Shown here in pieces: positions 22,098 through 33,084 of a DNA stretch of 64,000 nucleotides (position 1 is the stretch's first letter; every line of letters starts with the position of its first letter). Both the position numbers and the translations under genes were made by a program. The stretch spans positions 1,922,001 to 1,986,000 of the forward strand of contig CANTUV010000072.1 of the NCBI GenBank assembly GCA_947685225.1. Direction: 5' to 3'. The DNA is from Garcia nutans (lineage: Eukaryota; Streptophyta; Magnoliopsida; Malpighiales; Euphorbiaceae). A model generated the notes under the pieces. It did no database searches and was not told where the DNA came from. It saw nothing but the letters and a program-made list of their open reading frames with translations.

Positions 22098-24986
22098 CTA
22101 GTCTTGGAGGTGTAAAACCACCTTTAAGTCCTGTATTTTCCCTCCAAAATAAAGTTTGAGCCTATGCCCATTGACCTTAAAATCACCTTTTTCCAGGTGG
22201 GTTATTTCAACCACTCCGTAGGGGAAAACTTCATTGACAGTAAAAGGACCAGACCATTGAGATTTCAACTTACCTGGAAAGAGTCAAAGCCTTGAATTGT
22301 ACAGTAATACCTGATCTCCCGCTTAAAACTCTTTCCGTTCCTTAATGTGAGCATCATGCCATCTTTTGGTATGTTCCTTATACATCTTCGCATTGTTATA
22401 AGCTTGCAATCTCCACTCGTCTAACTCGTTTACCTATAATTTTTGCCTTTCACCTGCACAAGCTAGATCAAGGTTAATCTGTTTTATGGCCCAATATGCA
22501 TTATGTTATATTTCAACAGGTAAGTGGCAAGCTTTTCCATATACCAGCCTAAATGGTGTAGTGCCCAAGGGAGTTTTGAATGCAGTCCTAAAAGCCCATA
22601 GAGCATTGTCTAATTTCTCGGACCAATCCTTTCGGGATCGCTCTACAGTTTTTTCCAAAATTCTTTTAATCTCCCTATTCGTGTTCTCAACTTGGCCACT
22701 AGTTTGGGGATGATAGGGAGTAGCAAACCTATGTGTAACTCCTAATCTTTTGAAAACTTTCGCAAGCTGAAAGTTACAAAAGTGAGTACCCCTATCACTT
22801 ATAATTGCTTTCGGTGTACCAAATCGAGAAAACAATTTCTTCAAAAATTTCACCACAACTGTAACATCATTAGTTGCCAAGGCTTGGGCTTCAGGCCATT
22901 TAGATACATAGTCTATAGCTACAAGGATATATTTGTTACCAAAGGAATTGGGAAAGGGTCCCATAAAGTCGATCCCCCATACATCAAAGATTTCACAAAC
23001 TAAAATCCCATTTTGAGGCATCTCATCACAAGATGAAATGTTTCCAGTTCTTTGGCATCGATCACAGCAGTTTACAAATTCGTAGCCATTCCTAAACAAA
23101 GTGGGCCAATAAAATCCTGATTCTAGTACCTTTTGAGCAGTTCTATTGGCTCCCATATGACCACCAGCTGGTCCAGCATGGCATTGACTAAGAATGTTCA
23201 TTGTTTCGGGCCATGCCACACATTGTCGGATCATGTGATCCTTACATAATCTAAACAAAAAGTGATCCTCCCAAAAATAATATTTTAAATCAGAAAAGAA
23301 TTTCTTCTTCGCTTGATAAGTTAAGTCCATCGGAAGTTCCCTAACAGCTAAATAGTTAGCAAAATCTGCAAACCAAGGTGTTTCAAAATTTAAGTTACTT
23401 ACCTCACTTACCATGGCGTACAACTGCTCATCGGGGAAATGATCATCAATGTCACCTTCTTCAAACCTCTCCAAGGTTGGATTCTCTAAGCAAGAAAGGT
23501 GATCTGCTGCAAGATTTTCAGCTCCCTTCTTGTCTTGAATTGTCAAGTCAAATTCTTGCAATAATAAGACCCAACGGATTAGCCTTGGCTTTGCATCAAT
23601 TTTCTCAAATAAATACCTTAAAGCTGAATGATATGTATAAACAATCACTTTTGACAAGATTAGATATGATCTAAACTTGTCAAAAGCAAAAACCACAGCC
23701 AGCAGTTCTTTCTCTGTAGTTGTGTAATTAGCTTGAGCTGTGTTCAAGGTCTTTCTTGCATAGTAGATAGGCTGGAAGTATTTCTCTTTGCGTTGACCCA
23801 AGACCGCTCCCACTGCAAAGTCACTTGCATCGCACATTAGTTCAAACGGTAGACTCCAATTGGGAGCTACCATGATTGGAGCATGGGTCAATTTCTCCTT
23901 AAGAGTTGTGAATGCTCTCAAACATTCCTCATCAAAAACAAAGTTCACATCTTTCTCAAGGAGTCTTGTTAATGGATGGGCTATCTTAGAAAAATCTCTA
24001 ATGAACCTCCGATAAAAACCCGCATGTCCTAGAAAACTTCTGATGGCCTTCATAGATGTGGGTGGTGGTAACTTCTCAATTATATCTACCTTTGCCCGAT
24101 CCACCTCAATGCCCTTGCTTGAAATTTTGTGTCCCAACACGATTCCCTCTTGAACCATGAAATGACACTTTTCCCAATTAAGCACTAAATTGGTTTCCTC
24201 ACATCTCATCAAGACTCTTTCAAGGTTTTCCAAACATCTTTCAAATGAGTTGCCATAGACCGAGAAGTCATCCATAAACACCTCCATAATATCCTCTATA
24301 AGCTCATCAAAGATTGCTACCATGCACCTTTGGAAAGTTGCAGGTGCATTGCACAACTCGAATGGCATTCTTCGATATGCGAATGTCCCATATGGGCAGG
24401 TGAATGTAGTTTTCTCTTGGTCTTCCGGGGCAATAGGAATTTGGAAATAGCCTGAAAGGCCATCTAAAAAGTAGTAGTACTCATGGCCGGATAACCTCTC
24501 TAACATCTGATCAATGAAGGGTAAAGGAAAGTGATCCTTTCTAGTTGCATCATTCAATTTTCTGTAGTCAATGCAAACCCTCCAACCGGTAACTGTTCTT
24601 GTTGGAATCAGCTCATCATTTTCATTAGGGACCACTGTCATCCCTCCTTTCTTTGGTACTACCTGAACTGGGCTCACCTAAGAGCTATCCGAGATCGGAT
24701 AGATAATCCCTGCATCAAGTAGTTTTATCACTTCAGTCTTCACTACATCTTTCATCTTTGGGTTTAGTCTCCGTTACTGTTGCACTACTGGTTTGAATTC
24801 ATCTTCCATCAGTATCTTGTGAGTGCAATAGGATGGACTGATACCCTTTATGTCTGCTATCTTCCAAGCTATCACTTGCTTATGTTTCTGCAACAACTGA
24901 ATAAGCATATCCTTCTGTTCAAAAGATAGATGGGAACTTAGAATTATTGGCAATTTCTTTTTTTTCTGCCAGAAATCCATACTCAA
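22098..24986 (-). pseudogene. pol: Athila B pol: RT, RNase H, integrase (nearly open)
   Basis: The best-preserved polyprotein in the window; 24677-22506 is open for 723 codons. RT: VCIDYRKLNDATRKDHFPLP, FLDGLSGYFQIPIAP, catalytic FMDDFSVYG (about residue 137). RNase H: FELMCDASDFAVGAVLG, TTTEKELLAVVFAFDKFRSY, YTYHSALRYL, where YTYH replaces the usual catalytic Asp (YTDH or YADH) and would probably impair activity. Integrase: HAGPAGGHMGANRTAQ with CDRCQRT (zinc binding), WGIDFMGPFP, ISDRGTHFCN, PYHPQTSGQVENTNRE. The C-terminal module continues through three or four stops (near 22503, 22437, 22327, 22288) to 22098. Upstream stops are at 24774 and 24678. Known role: reverse transcription and integration. 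As written it cannot make full-length pol. Confidence 0.95.
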
Positions 24987-25869
24987 GGTGATCTGGAAGA
25001 GGTTTCAGTTCCAAATTGGGTGGATCAATCACCGATGATTTTGGCTTTTCTTCCTTTGGCATCTCAATGGTCTCATATGCCCTGCATTTAAAAGATTTTC
25101 TTGCTTCAAGAAAAGCAAGCTGCTCCATTGCTTCTTGACCCTCAACATTTTCCTGCAATAAACACAACTCAAGGGGATCCTTGGAAACAATGTTAGTAAC
25201 ACAATTTACGGTCTCATGCTCAATAACATCATTGCATGATTCCGCCTCATCAAATGAAAGTGAATGTTTCATGGCATCATGTATCCTAAAAGTAACTTTC
25301 TCATCACCCACTCTCAAAGTTAAAGTGCCATCATGAACATAAATAAGGGCATGGGCTGTGTTTAAAAATGGCCTACCAAGAATAAGTGAAACATCTGCAT
25401 CCTCATCAATATCAATGACAACAAAATCATTGGGGAAAATGAAATCCCCGACTTTTACCAACACATCCTCTATAATGCCACGAGGGTGGACTACAGATTT
25501 ATCAGCAAGTTGGATGGTCATGAGTGTTGGTTTAGGTTTACCAATGCCTGACTCTTTAAACATTTTATAGGGCATAACACTTATGCTAGCCCCCAAATCA
25601 GCTAATGCACTTTTAACCTCAAGATTACCTATCAAACATGGAATGGTAAAACTACCTGGATCTTTTAACTTCTTAGGTAACCTTCTTTGCAAAATTGCCG
25701 AACTCTTTTCGGATAAATGCACTAAAGACACTTCCTCAAGTTTCCTTTTGTTAGAAAGGATATCTTTCAAAATTTTAGCATACTTAAAATTTGTGACAAA
25801 GCTCAGCAAATGGAATATTAATGTGCAATTGTTTAAAAAGTTCAAGAAACTTACCGAACTGAGCATCAA
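24919..25869 (-). pseudogene. Athila B protease region
   Basis: The retropepsin-like domain includes KDPGSFTIPCLIGNLEVKSA, active-site ADLGASISVMPY (near 25600), LADKSVVHPRGIIEDVLVKV and LILGRPFLNTAHALI. DLGAS in place of DSGA/DTGA is usual for Athila. The linker ends in PPNLELKPLPDHLEYGFLAE, which leads to RT. A frameshift in the A/T homopolymer at about 24955-24967 separates it from the RT frame. Another near 25790 separates it from gag. Confidence 0.92.
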
Positions 25870-27511
25870 TCTTGTCCTTGCTTAACCTTGCCGGATAGGG
25901 TACTCTAGGTCGGTATTCCTTCAAATTGGGGCTGCTTTCTTGTGGCTGCTTCTCTCTCTCACTTTCAAGTGCAGCTTTCTCTCCTGAAGTGATAGGAGAA
26001 TCGTCTTCTTTTTCTTTTTCTTGTACTTCAGCCCTTTTCTTTTCCACATCACTCTTGATCTCTTTTCCACTCCTTAGTGTAATTGCCTTAAGTTGCTCTT
26101 TAGGATTTGCCTCAGTGTTGCTAGGTAAACTCCCTTGTGGTCTTTCACTGAGCATCTTGGCAATTTTTCCCACCTGATTCTCCAAATTATGAATAGAGGC
26201 TTGCTGATTTCTTAGGGTGGTTTCAGTTGATTGGAGCCTTGTTTCAGAAGCTACTATAAATTTCTCCATCATGTCCTCCAAACTACTCTTTCTTGGAGGG
26301 GCTGCTTCTTGATGTTGGGGCTGCTAGAATCCAGGGGGAGGTCTTGGATTATTTTGATTATTCCATGAGAAATTTGGATGATTTCTCCACCCCGGATTGT
26401 ATGTGTTGCTGTAGGGGTTATTCTGTTGCCTTGGCATATTTCCAACATAATCTACTTGCTCTTGCCTAGCAAACATGTTGCCACTTTGGCAATCTTGACT
26501 TTGATGTCCACCCACACACCATTCACAAGACATCACCTGTATTACTTTCCCAGAAGAAGAAGCCAAGGAATCAAATTTTTTATTCAATGCTTCCAATTGG
26601 GCTGTCAAAGCCACCACAGGGTCTAATTGGTGTGAACCCATGACCTTCAACCTTCCTTTTTCCCTTGGGGCTTGCCACTGATAATTGGTGATAGCCATGT
26701 CTTCAATTAAATCCCTTGCTTGTTTAGGTGTCTTATTGTTTATGGTACCACCAGCTGCTACGTTAATGGATTGCTTACTTACATAATTCAACCCATTGTA
26801 AAATGTTTGAATTTGAAGCCATAGTGGAAGTCCATGATGAGGACACCTTCTCAGTAAATCTTTAAATCTTTCCTAGGCATCATAAAGGGTCTCACCATCT
26901 TGCTGCAGAAAGGATGAGATATCATTCCTCAACTTAGCAGTTTTGGATTGTGGGAAGTATTTCTCTAGGAATTTCTCTGCCAACTGACCCCATGTGGTGA
27001 AGGGTCCTGGAGGAAAAGATTTTAGCGACTTCTTTGGTCTATCTCTAAGGGAAAATGGGAACAACCTCAGCCTAATTGCATCATCTGAGACATTATTTAT
27101 CTTGAATGTGTAACATATTTCCAGAAAGTTCTCAATATGTGCATTAGGATCTTCATCAGGAAACCCATCGAATTGGCAAGTCTGCTGAACCATTTGAATT
27201 ACATTTGCTTTTATTTTGAAGTTGTTTGCAGCAACTGTCGGCCTCCGGATACTAGATTCAGCTCCATTGAGATTAGGCTTAGCAAGCTCCTGCGTTGTTC
27301 TTGGTTTAGCTCCTTCCATCACTTCAAACTCTTCTTCTTCGTCTATTTCCAGATTTATTTTTGGTTCTGCGTCTTCCAAAACTACCTCCCTTTCTTCCTT
27401 TCGCTTTCTCCTTAATGTTCTTTCTAGTTGTGGGTCTAACTCAAACAATTGGGATGAGTTACCTCTGGTCATAAATAGGGAGGAATACCTAAAATGATAA
27501 TCGACAAGCAA
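25784..27511 (-). pseudogene. gag: Athila B gag
   Basis: One frame broken only by stops at 26873 (Trp expected) and 26324 (Gln expected), then a frameshift near 25790. Capsid-like region: FDGFPDEDPNAHIENFLEIC, RLRLFPFSLRDRPKKSLKSF, WGQLAEKFLEKYFPQSKTAK (27370-26940). Zinc knuckle CEWCVGGHQSQDC (26494-26532), spaced C-x2-C-x3-H-x4-C. Pro/Asn-rich tail, then a predicted coiled coil (ETTLRNQQASIHNLENQVGK) and KAITLRSGKE. Gag forms the particle that packages element RNA. The first residues near 27511 use a non-ATG codon, so the true start is uncertain; an in-frame ATG is at 27472 (MTRGNSSQLFELD). Confidence 0.9.
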
Positions 27512-27587
27512 GAACCAATGTCAAAGACAAATGAAAATAAAAACTAAATCAACAGTTTTGATTATATTACTAATATTGAAACCGTTG

Positions 27588-27605
27588 TCCCCGGCAGCGG
27601 CGCCA
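27588..27605 (-). other. Primer binding site of B, tRNA-Asp type
   Basis: Minus-strand TGGCGCCGCTGCCGGGGA lies 7 bp inside the 5' LTR. It matches the 3' end expected for plant tRNA-Asp with one difference (GCTGCC for GTTGCC). tRNA-Asp priming is typical of Athila. Confidence 0.9.
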
Positions 27606-27612
27606 AAAAACT

Positions 27613-29459
27613 TGATGCGTTCCGCTATGCTATGGCAATTACCGCAAGTGCACGGGTCGCCCAAGTAATATAGTAGTGAGTGAGTTATCGTTCCACTGGG
27701 GACAAGGCCAAGTACTAGTTCAAACTTTAACCGTTGTTTAGCAAATTAATAGTTGTATGATGCTTTGTATTTAAAAACAACTAAATTAATAACTGGGAGT
27801 AAGGGAAAATTAAATGTTATGCAAAAAGGATTGATGATAATAATACTATCCAGATATTGAATCCCCCTAGCCTCAATGATATTTATGCACAATCAATTTA
27901 GTTAAATCATTCAATAGAGTTGAGTTGGCATTCCTCTAACTTAGACTAAAACCTCTCTCGAGTGAATTAATCCCTAATCACTAAGTAGAGTGCCGGAATC
28001 TCTTCTCAAAACACAATTAAAAAAATCATGCATTAAGAACAAGGAATTATAAACCAAAGGATCTTGTAAGTCTATCTCTAGGACCCCAATCAATCCTCAA
28101 CCCTTATGAGTAATCAATTCATATCAAGCTTTCTCAAGTCAATAATATGAAAATTGCAACCAATCAATAAGCATGCTATTATCAATTGGAAATTAAGCAT
28201 CATAAGAATAAAACAACTCAATCAAATGATTCAACTAAATATAATTATTCAATCCATACAAATAAGCTAGGGTTCATCAATATCTAGATAGAGAAGGAAT
28301 TAATTCATGTTCAAAACCAGAAAAACAGAGCAAGATAAATGAGTAAAAGAAACCAAACAATCCATGGTGAATAATTTGTATTTCTTCACTTCAATCCTTG
28401 ATTCTTAGTTTAGGGCTTGTACAAGATGTGTCTCCTTCTTCAAACTCAGCTCAAAACCCTCCTCTTTGCTTCAGTTGTTGGCTCCTTCTCCCTTGTTCCA
28501 GCCTTCACATTTCCAGCTCCAGAAAAAGTCCTCAAAAACTCTCTTCTCTTTTTATTTTCCTCCAAAGCTTAAGTCAATCTTCCAACTCACTTCCAACTCA
28601 CCTTGTCTCCCACATTCCCTTTGTTCCATCTCTCTTTTCCTCAAATTAGGCAAGCTTTTCTTTTGTCTAATGTTACTTTTGACAAAAACTAGTCTTTGTT
28701 TCCCACTTGTCTGTAAAAGAATTTGACCGTTTCAAAGTTGCCCTAGGTGACACGGCCAAGCTTGCTGGCCGTGTCACCCTCTGTCCTTTCTTTCCTTGTT
28801 TTCTTCTAGGTGACACGGCCAAGCTATGAATGGCTTGGCCGTATCTCTCATTTTTTTTCTTTGGGACACGGCCAAGCCACTTGGCCGTGTCCATCACTGC
28901 CTTCCTTCCTTTCTTTCTTTTCTCTTTGGCTTCATGGGGTGACACGGCCAAGCCATGAGTGGCTTGGCCGTGTCTCATGCTTTTCTTTGGGACACGGCCA
29001 AGCCACTTGGCCGTGTCACCTTCTTCCTGTTTCTTTTCTTCTTTTGTCTTTGGCTGGGCATGGGACACGGCCAAGCTTGTGGCCGTGTCATGTGACACGG
29101 CCACTAGCTTGGCCGTGTCACTTGCCAGTGTCAGCTTCTGTTCTTCATTTTTCCTTCTTTGCTTGGTTCTTTGGTTTTTTGCTCTTTGGGTAAGACACGA
29201 CCAGAGGCTTGGGCGTGTCATCTGGCCGTGTCATCTACTGCCTTGAAGAGATTTTGAGGGACACGGCCAAGCTTGCTTTGGCTTGGCCATGTCTTGCTTG
29301 CTTCATGCTTTTTCTTCATTGTTTTGATCATCCAAGGGAGTTTTTGCACTTTGACCTAAAACAAACACTTAAAACAAACTTTAAACCAAAATCAAATGAA
29401 ACATTAACTAAAATCACATTAAAATCATACTAAAAACAATTATAAAAACACTCTTATCA
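27613..29459 (-). mobile_element. Athila B 5' LTR
   Basis: Starts (minus strand) TGATAAGAGTG at 29459 and ends GAACGCATCA at 27613, followed by the primer site. It is about 39 bp longer than the 3' LTR, mainly because it has one more palindrome unit at about 28953-28999. Confidence 0.95.
28746..29310. repeat. GACACGGCC palindrome array, B 5' LTR (about nine units)
   Basis: Units start near 28748, 28811, 28865, 28941, 28991, 29063, 29094, 29195 and 29260. Each is GACACGGCCAAG or GACACGGCCA, a short spacer, then TTGGCCGTGTC. Arms are 9-13 bp with a CpG in each. The array covers about nt 150-710 of the LTR, that is U3. Confidence 0.92.
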
Positions 29460-29816
29460 AATATAGAGCTTATCTACTTTCACCAAGATTTCCTCCACTA
29501 TTCCTACTAGATATTTTATTGAATGATCCACCAACTGAAGGGACATTCTTGTTGGTTGAAGCTGAGTTAAACCAAGTTTTCTGCAAATGGAACTAGGCTT
29601 TAGACTGACACTTGCACCTAGATCACATAAAGTTTTATTAAAATCCGTTTCACCAATAGAACACGGAATAGAAAAACTCCCTGGGTCTTTTAACTTTGAA
29701 GGAAGTTTATTTTGAATAACCACACTGCATTCTTCTGTATGTGCGATCTTTGCATTTTCTTCTAACTTCCTTTTATTAGATAGCAATTCGTTTATGAACT
29801 TCACATATGTGGGCAT
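29460..29816 (-). pseudogene. Athila A protease, N-terminal part
   Basis: FINELLSNKRKLEE, KDPGSFSIPCSIGE and active-site CDLGASVSLKPSS (near 29610) run to EEILVKVDKLYI at the B insertion. The domain continues at 18901. The usual MP after the active site is KP here. Confidence 0.92.
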
Positions 29817-31290
29817 CTGAGCAAGCGCATCTGCAAAAGGAATATTTATGTGAAGTTATTTAAATACTTCTAAAAGTTTTTCATATTGCTTGTTTAATTT
29901 TTATTTCATCAGTCTTTAAGGAAAAGGGATTTAAGGCTCGTAAATTTTTAGAATTTCTTTTGGAACTCCCTTCTCCCTAACTTCATCTTCTTTTTCTTTC
30001 TCCTTTACCAGTTTTTGGGGTTGGGTTAGTAAAGGGTCTTCAAGTTGTAAACAACTTCTTAAGGTCACAGCTTTGCAATGCTCTCATGGATTGACTTCCA
30101 TTTGGCTAGAAAGTCCTCCTTGATTTCGATTATGGAGAGAACTTGCAATCTGACCTACTTGTGTCTCAAGATTCTAATTCTGAGTTGAGAGGAGTTCAAT
30201 TTGTTGCTCAAGCTTTTCATGTTGCTTTTCAATTCTCTCAAATCTCTCTAATGTTGCTCCAATGATTTTCTCCAATGCAACTTCATATGAAGATTTTTCT
30301 AGAGGATGGAATCCTTGATTTTGATTTTTAATGTATGGTGGCTGATAAGGTGCTTTTTGATTGCTTTGGGTTCCCCATGGCAGGTTGGGATGATTTCTCC
30401 ATGTTTGGTTGTATGTGTTTCCTTGAGGAAAAGCTGGACCTCTATTCTAGTTGCCCAAAAACTAGACTTGCTCCATAATTCTGCAGTCAGCTGTGTTGTG
30501 GTTTCCTCCACATCCTTCACAAGTTAGGGATGAAGTAAGGTTGACATGCTCTAATTTATTTGCTATTGTATCTACATTGGATGCAAGCAAAGAAAAATTA
30601 TCAATTTCATGTAAACCTGTAACTTTTTTTTGAACATTAAGTTATGAAGTCCAATGGTAGTTATTCGTTACCATTTCTTCAATCAAATTGATTGCTTCAG
30701 AAGGAGCTTTGTTCATCTGGCTACTGCATCTATTGTGCCCTTGATACTTGGATGAAGGCCATTATAAAAAGTTTGAATCAAAGCCATTCAGGGACTCCAT
30801 GGTGAGGACATTTTCTTTGTAACTTTTTGAAACGTTCCCAAGCTTCATATAAACTTTCACCATCTTGTTAAACAAAGCTTGTGATATCATTTCTCAATTT
30901 AGTAGTTTTCACAGGCGAAAAATATTTTCCTAGGAAAGTAGCAGCTAATTGATCCCATGTAGTGAATATACTAGGTGCTTTAGAAGTGAGCCAATCCTTT
31001 GTTTGATCCTTTAGAGAAACTGGAAAAAGTCACAAACGAATAGCATCATCAGATACACCATTAATTTTAAAAGTATCACATATTTCTAAAAATTTAGAGA
31101 AGTGAACATATGCATCCTCATGTGGAAAACCATGAAAAACTTATTGTTGAATCAGATTGATAAGCGTTGGTTTCATACCAAAAGTATTGGCTTACACAGG
31201 TGGTTTAACAATGCTAGATCTTAAGCAGATGGCATAGCATATTGCTTAAGTGTCATATTTTGTGGATCTCCCATGGTTAATTCTTTATCA
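29817..31290 (-). pseudogene. gag: Athila A gag, heavily broken
   Basis: Fragments in order: an N-terminal MGDPQNMTLKQYA near 31275; a capsid-like part through 31100-30780 with many stops and frame changes; zinc knuckle CEGCGGNHNTADC (30484-30522); the NTYNQTWRNHPNLPWG stretch; helical LEKIIGATLERFERIEKQHE; KAVTLRS; then PF.RL and LHINIPFADALAQMPTYVKF joining the protease. Same layout as gag of B but much more decayed. Confidence 0.82.
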
Positions 31291-31508
31291 AATGTATCGT
31301 AGGATTATCTGCTGAAATTTCTTCCACTTTTGCTTCTCTTTTCTTTCCTTTTTATTCTTACTAAAAAGCCATTCAATTTTTGGATTATATTGTTCAAGCG
31401 TTGAGTTAGGATTTCTTCACATAAAAAAAAATTGAGAAAGTTATGCAGAAAAGTAAAAATATCCAAAGCAACACTAGTCTTAATGTTATCAATATTAGAA
31501 TGATTGCT

Positions 31509-31526
31509 TCCCTGGCAATGGCACCA
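31509..31526 (-). other. Decayed tRNA-Asp primer binding site of A
   Basis: Minus-strand TGGTGCCATTGCCAGGGA lies 6 bp from the 5' LTR. Compared with the tRNA-Asp complement, all three differences (GCGCC to GTGCC, CGTT to CATT, CCGG to CCAG) are CpG transitions. Confidence 0.85.
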
Positions 31527-31532
31527 ATAACT

Positions 31533-33084
31533 TGTTGTGGACTCAGCCTAGCTATCTGCAAGTGCATAGATCATTAATAATTAATATAATGATAAGCAGA
31601 GTATCGTTTCCATGAGGAAGTTTTCTTCTAAGTACTGATCAAATAAAACTAAGTATTATTTGGATGATAAAATTTGATTTATGATTAAGCAAAACAAATT
31701 ACTTTAAATTAAATCTAATGTTATGAAACTTAGGGTTAAGTCACCTTTATTGATTTATCATGTGTTTTCTAAAGTATTGATTTAATTTAGTTTTCCTTTC
31801 ATTAATGGTTAAATTCACCTAAATTAAGCTCAAGTCATTCTCAAGTATTAGAACTAATATCAATTTAATCCTTATGTCTACTCTTGTGATCACAAGTAAT
31901 TAAACCAATTCATTAGGTTTTGTCAGATTTTTTGAATTAACCTCTTAAGTGTTTAACCTTATCTCTAAGTGAAAAACTTCCTTAAGATTGTTACCTCTAT
32001 GGACTAATGTTATGTTTCCACTCTCACTCCATCACACAACACCTCAATTTAATTAATTATTGGCCAAATAATTAAAGCATTAAGAGTAAAGATAACACAA
32101 TAATTTAAGGATAAACTAAATTAATTCAAGTAGGCATTATAACTACATGATAAATTCAATGAAAGGGACCAACCCTAAAGAGGATTATTTATTCATTATT
32201 GAAATAAAAAAATTGAAAATATTAAAGAAAGACATTAAAAACATAATTTAAAGAACAAGAAATATCAAACTCTATTTCTTTGAAGAATAACTTGACTTGG
32301 AACTTGAATTTCTTCTTGAACCATAATTTCATTATCCTTCTTGAGAAAACTCTAGACTATATTTATTTCTTGAATGAATCTAATCTAATTCTTGGAAATC
32401 TTTCATATATTGAAACCTTAGAGGAAGTGTGTTTAAATAGAGTGTTTGGAAGCTTCATTAATGGGGAAAAATTGAAAAAGGTTAGGCCACATCTTGTTTG
32501 TTTCACCACCTACTCAATTTTCTACTCAAGGTCATGAATTTTGGCCCCACGGTTGTGGCTTTTGAGTCCCAGGGTTGTGGTTTTTGAGTGCAATGGTCAT
32601 GGTCAGAGTTGGATTGAACAGTTTGAGCACTTTACAGTTGTAAAATGGTCGGCAGGTTAGGCCACGGTCATGGTCTTTCAATGCCACGGTCGTGGCATGT
32701 AAGTGTAGACTACCAACTTTTAATTTTCTTCTCTTTCTTGGCTCGGGCAGCAGAGAAATCAATCCCACGGTCTTGTCTTGCCAATGCCACGGTAGTGGCC
32801 TTCATTTGGCTTCTGGATTTTTGTCTTTTTGCTGTGGTAAACTTTATTTAAATCCTATGGTCGTGGCCTTAAAGGGTCACGGGCGTGGAATTTATTATTT
32901 CTTCATTTTTGATTGCCTTTCTTCATTTTTGCACCTCTAATCATTAGAAACTTTAAATCTTGTCTTTCCAAGCATGATTATAATAATTCTAACTCAAATA
33001 CACAAAATCCATCAAATTCAATTGTAAACGATTAACATTATGGTTAGAATTATAAAAAATGTTGATCATAATTTCACTCTATCA
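31533..33084 (-). mobile_element. Athila A 5' LTR
   Basis: Matches 8138-9663. On the minus strand it starts TGATAGAGTG at 33084 and ends TCCACAACA. A TATA-like CTATTTAAAC at about 32430-32440 lies about 95 bp downstream of the palindrome cluster in the sense direction. Confidence 0.93.
32540..32890. repeat. CCACGGTCGTGGC palindrome cluster, A 5' LTR
   Basis: Near-palindromes at about 32547, 32660, 32683, 32764, 32787, 32857 and 32877, most in pairs about 23 bp apart, with variants such as CCACGGTAGTGG and CTATGGTCGTGG. Confidence 0.85.

Larger units (their letters stand above)
18902..29459 (-). mobile_element. Athila element B (10,558 bp), target duplication AATAT
   Basis: AATAT at 18897-18901 is repeated at 29460-29464. 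LTRs of 1808 and 1847 bp start TGRTGCGT and end TTATCA in plus-strand reading. Minus-strand order: 5' LTR, tRNA-Asp type primer site, gag, protease, RT-RNase H-integrase, 1.35-kb untranslated region, polypurine tract, 3' LTR. There is no extra ORF after pol, unlike A. The LTRs are very similar and the main pol frame is open for 723 codons, so B is the youngest complete Athila here. It is nested in A's protease. Confidence 0.95.
8138..33084 (-). mobile_element. Athila element A (minus strand), target duplication GAGAC
   Basis: GAGAC at 8133-8137 is repeated at 33085-33089. Both ends carry the same LTR (1526 and 1552 bp), each with termini that read TGTTGTGG at the left and CTCTATCA at the right. 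On the minus strand the order is 5' LTR, primer site, gag, protease, RT, RNase H, integrase, extra ORF, 3' untranslated region, polypurine tract, 3' LTR. Element B interrupts the protease and a solo Tekay LTR interrupts the 3' untranslated region. Removing those, A is about 11.5 kb, normal for Athila. Its reading frames are heavily broken and its LTRs visibly diverged, so it is older than B. Confidence 0.93.
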
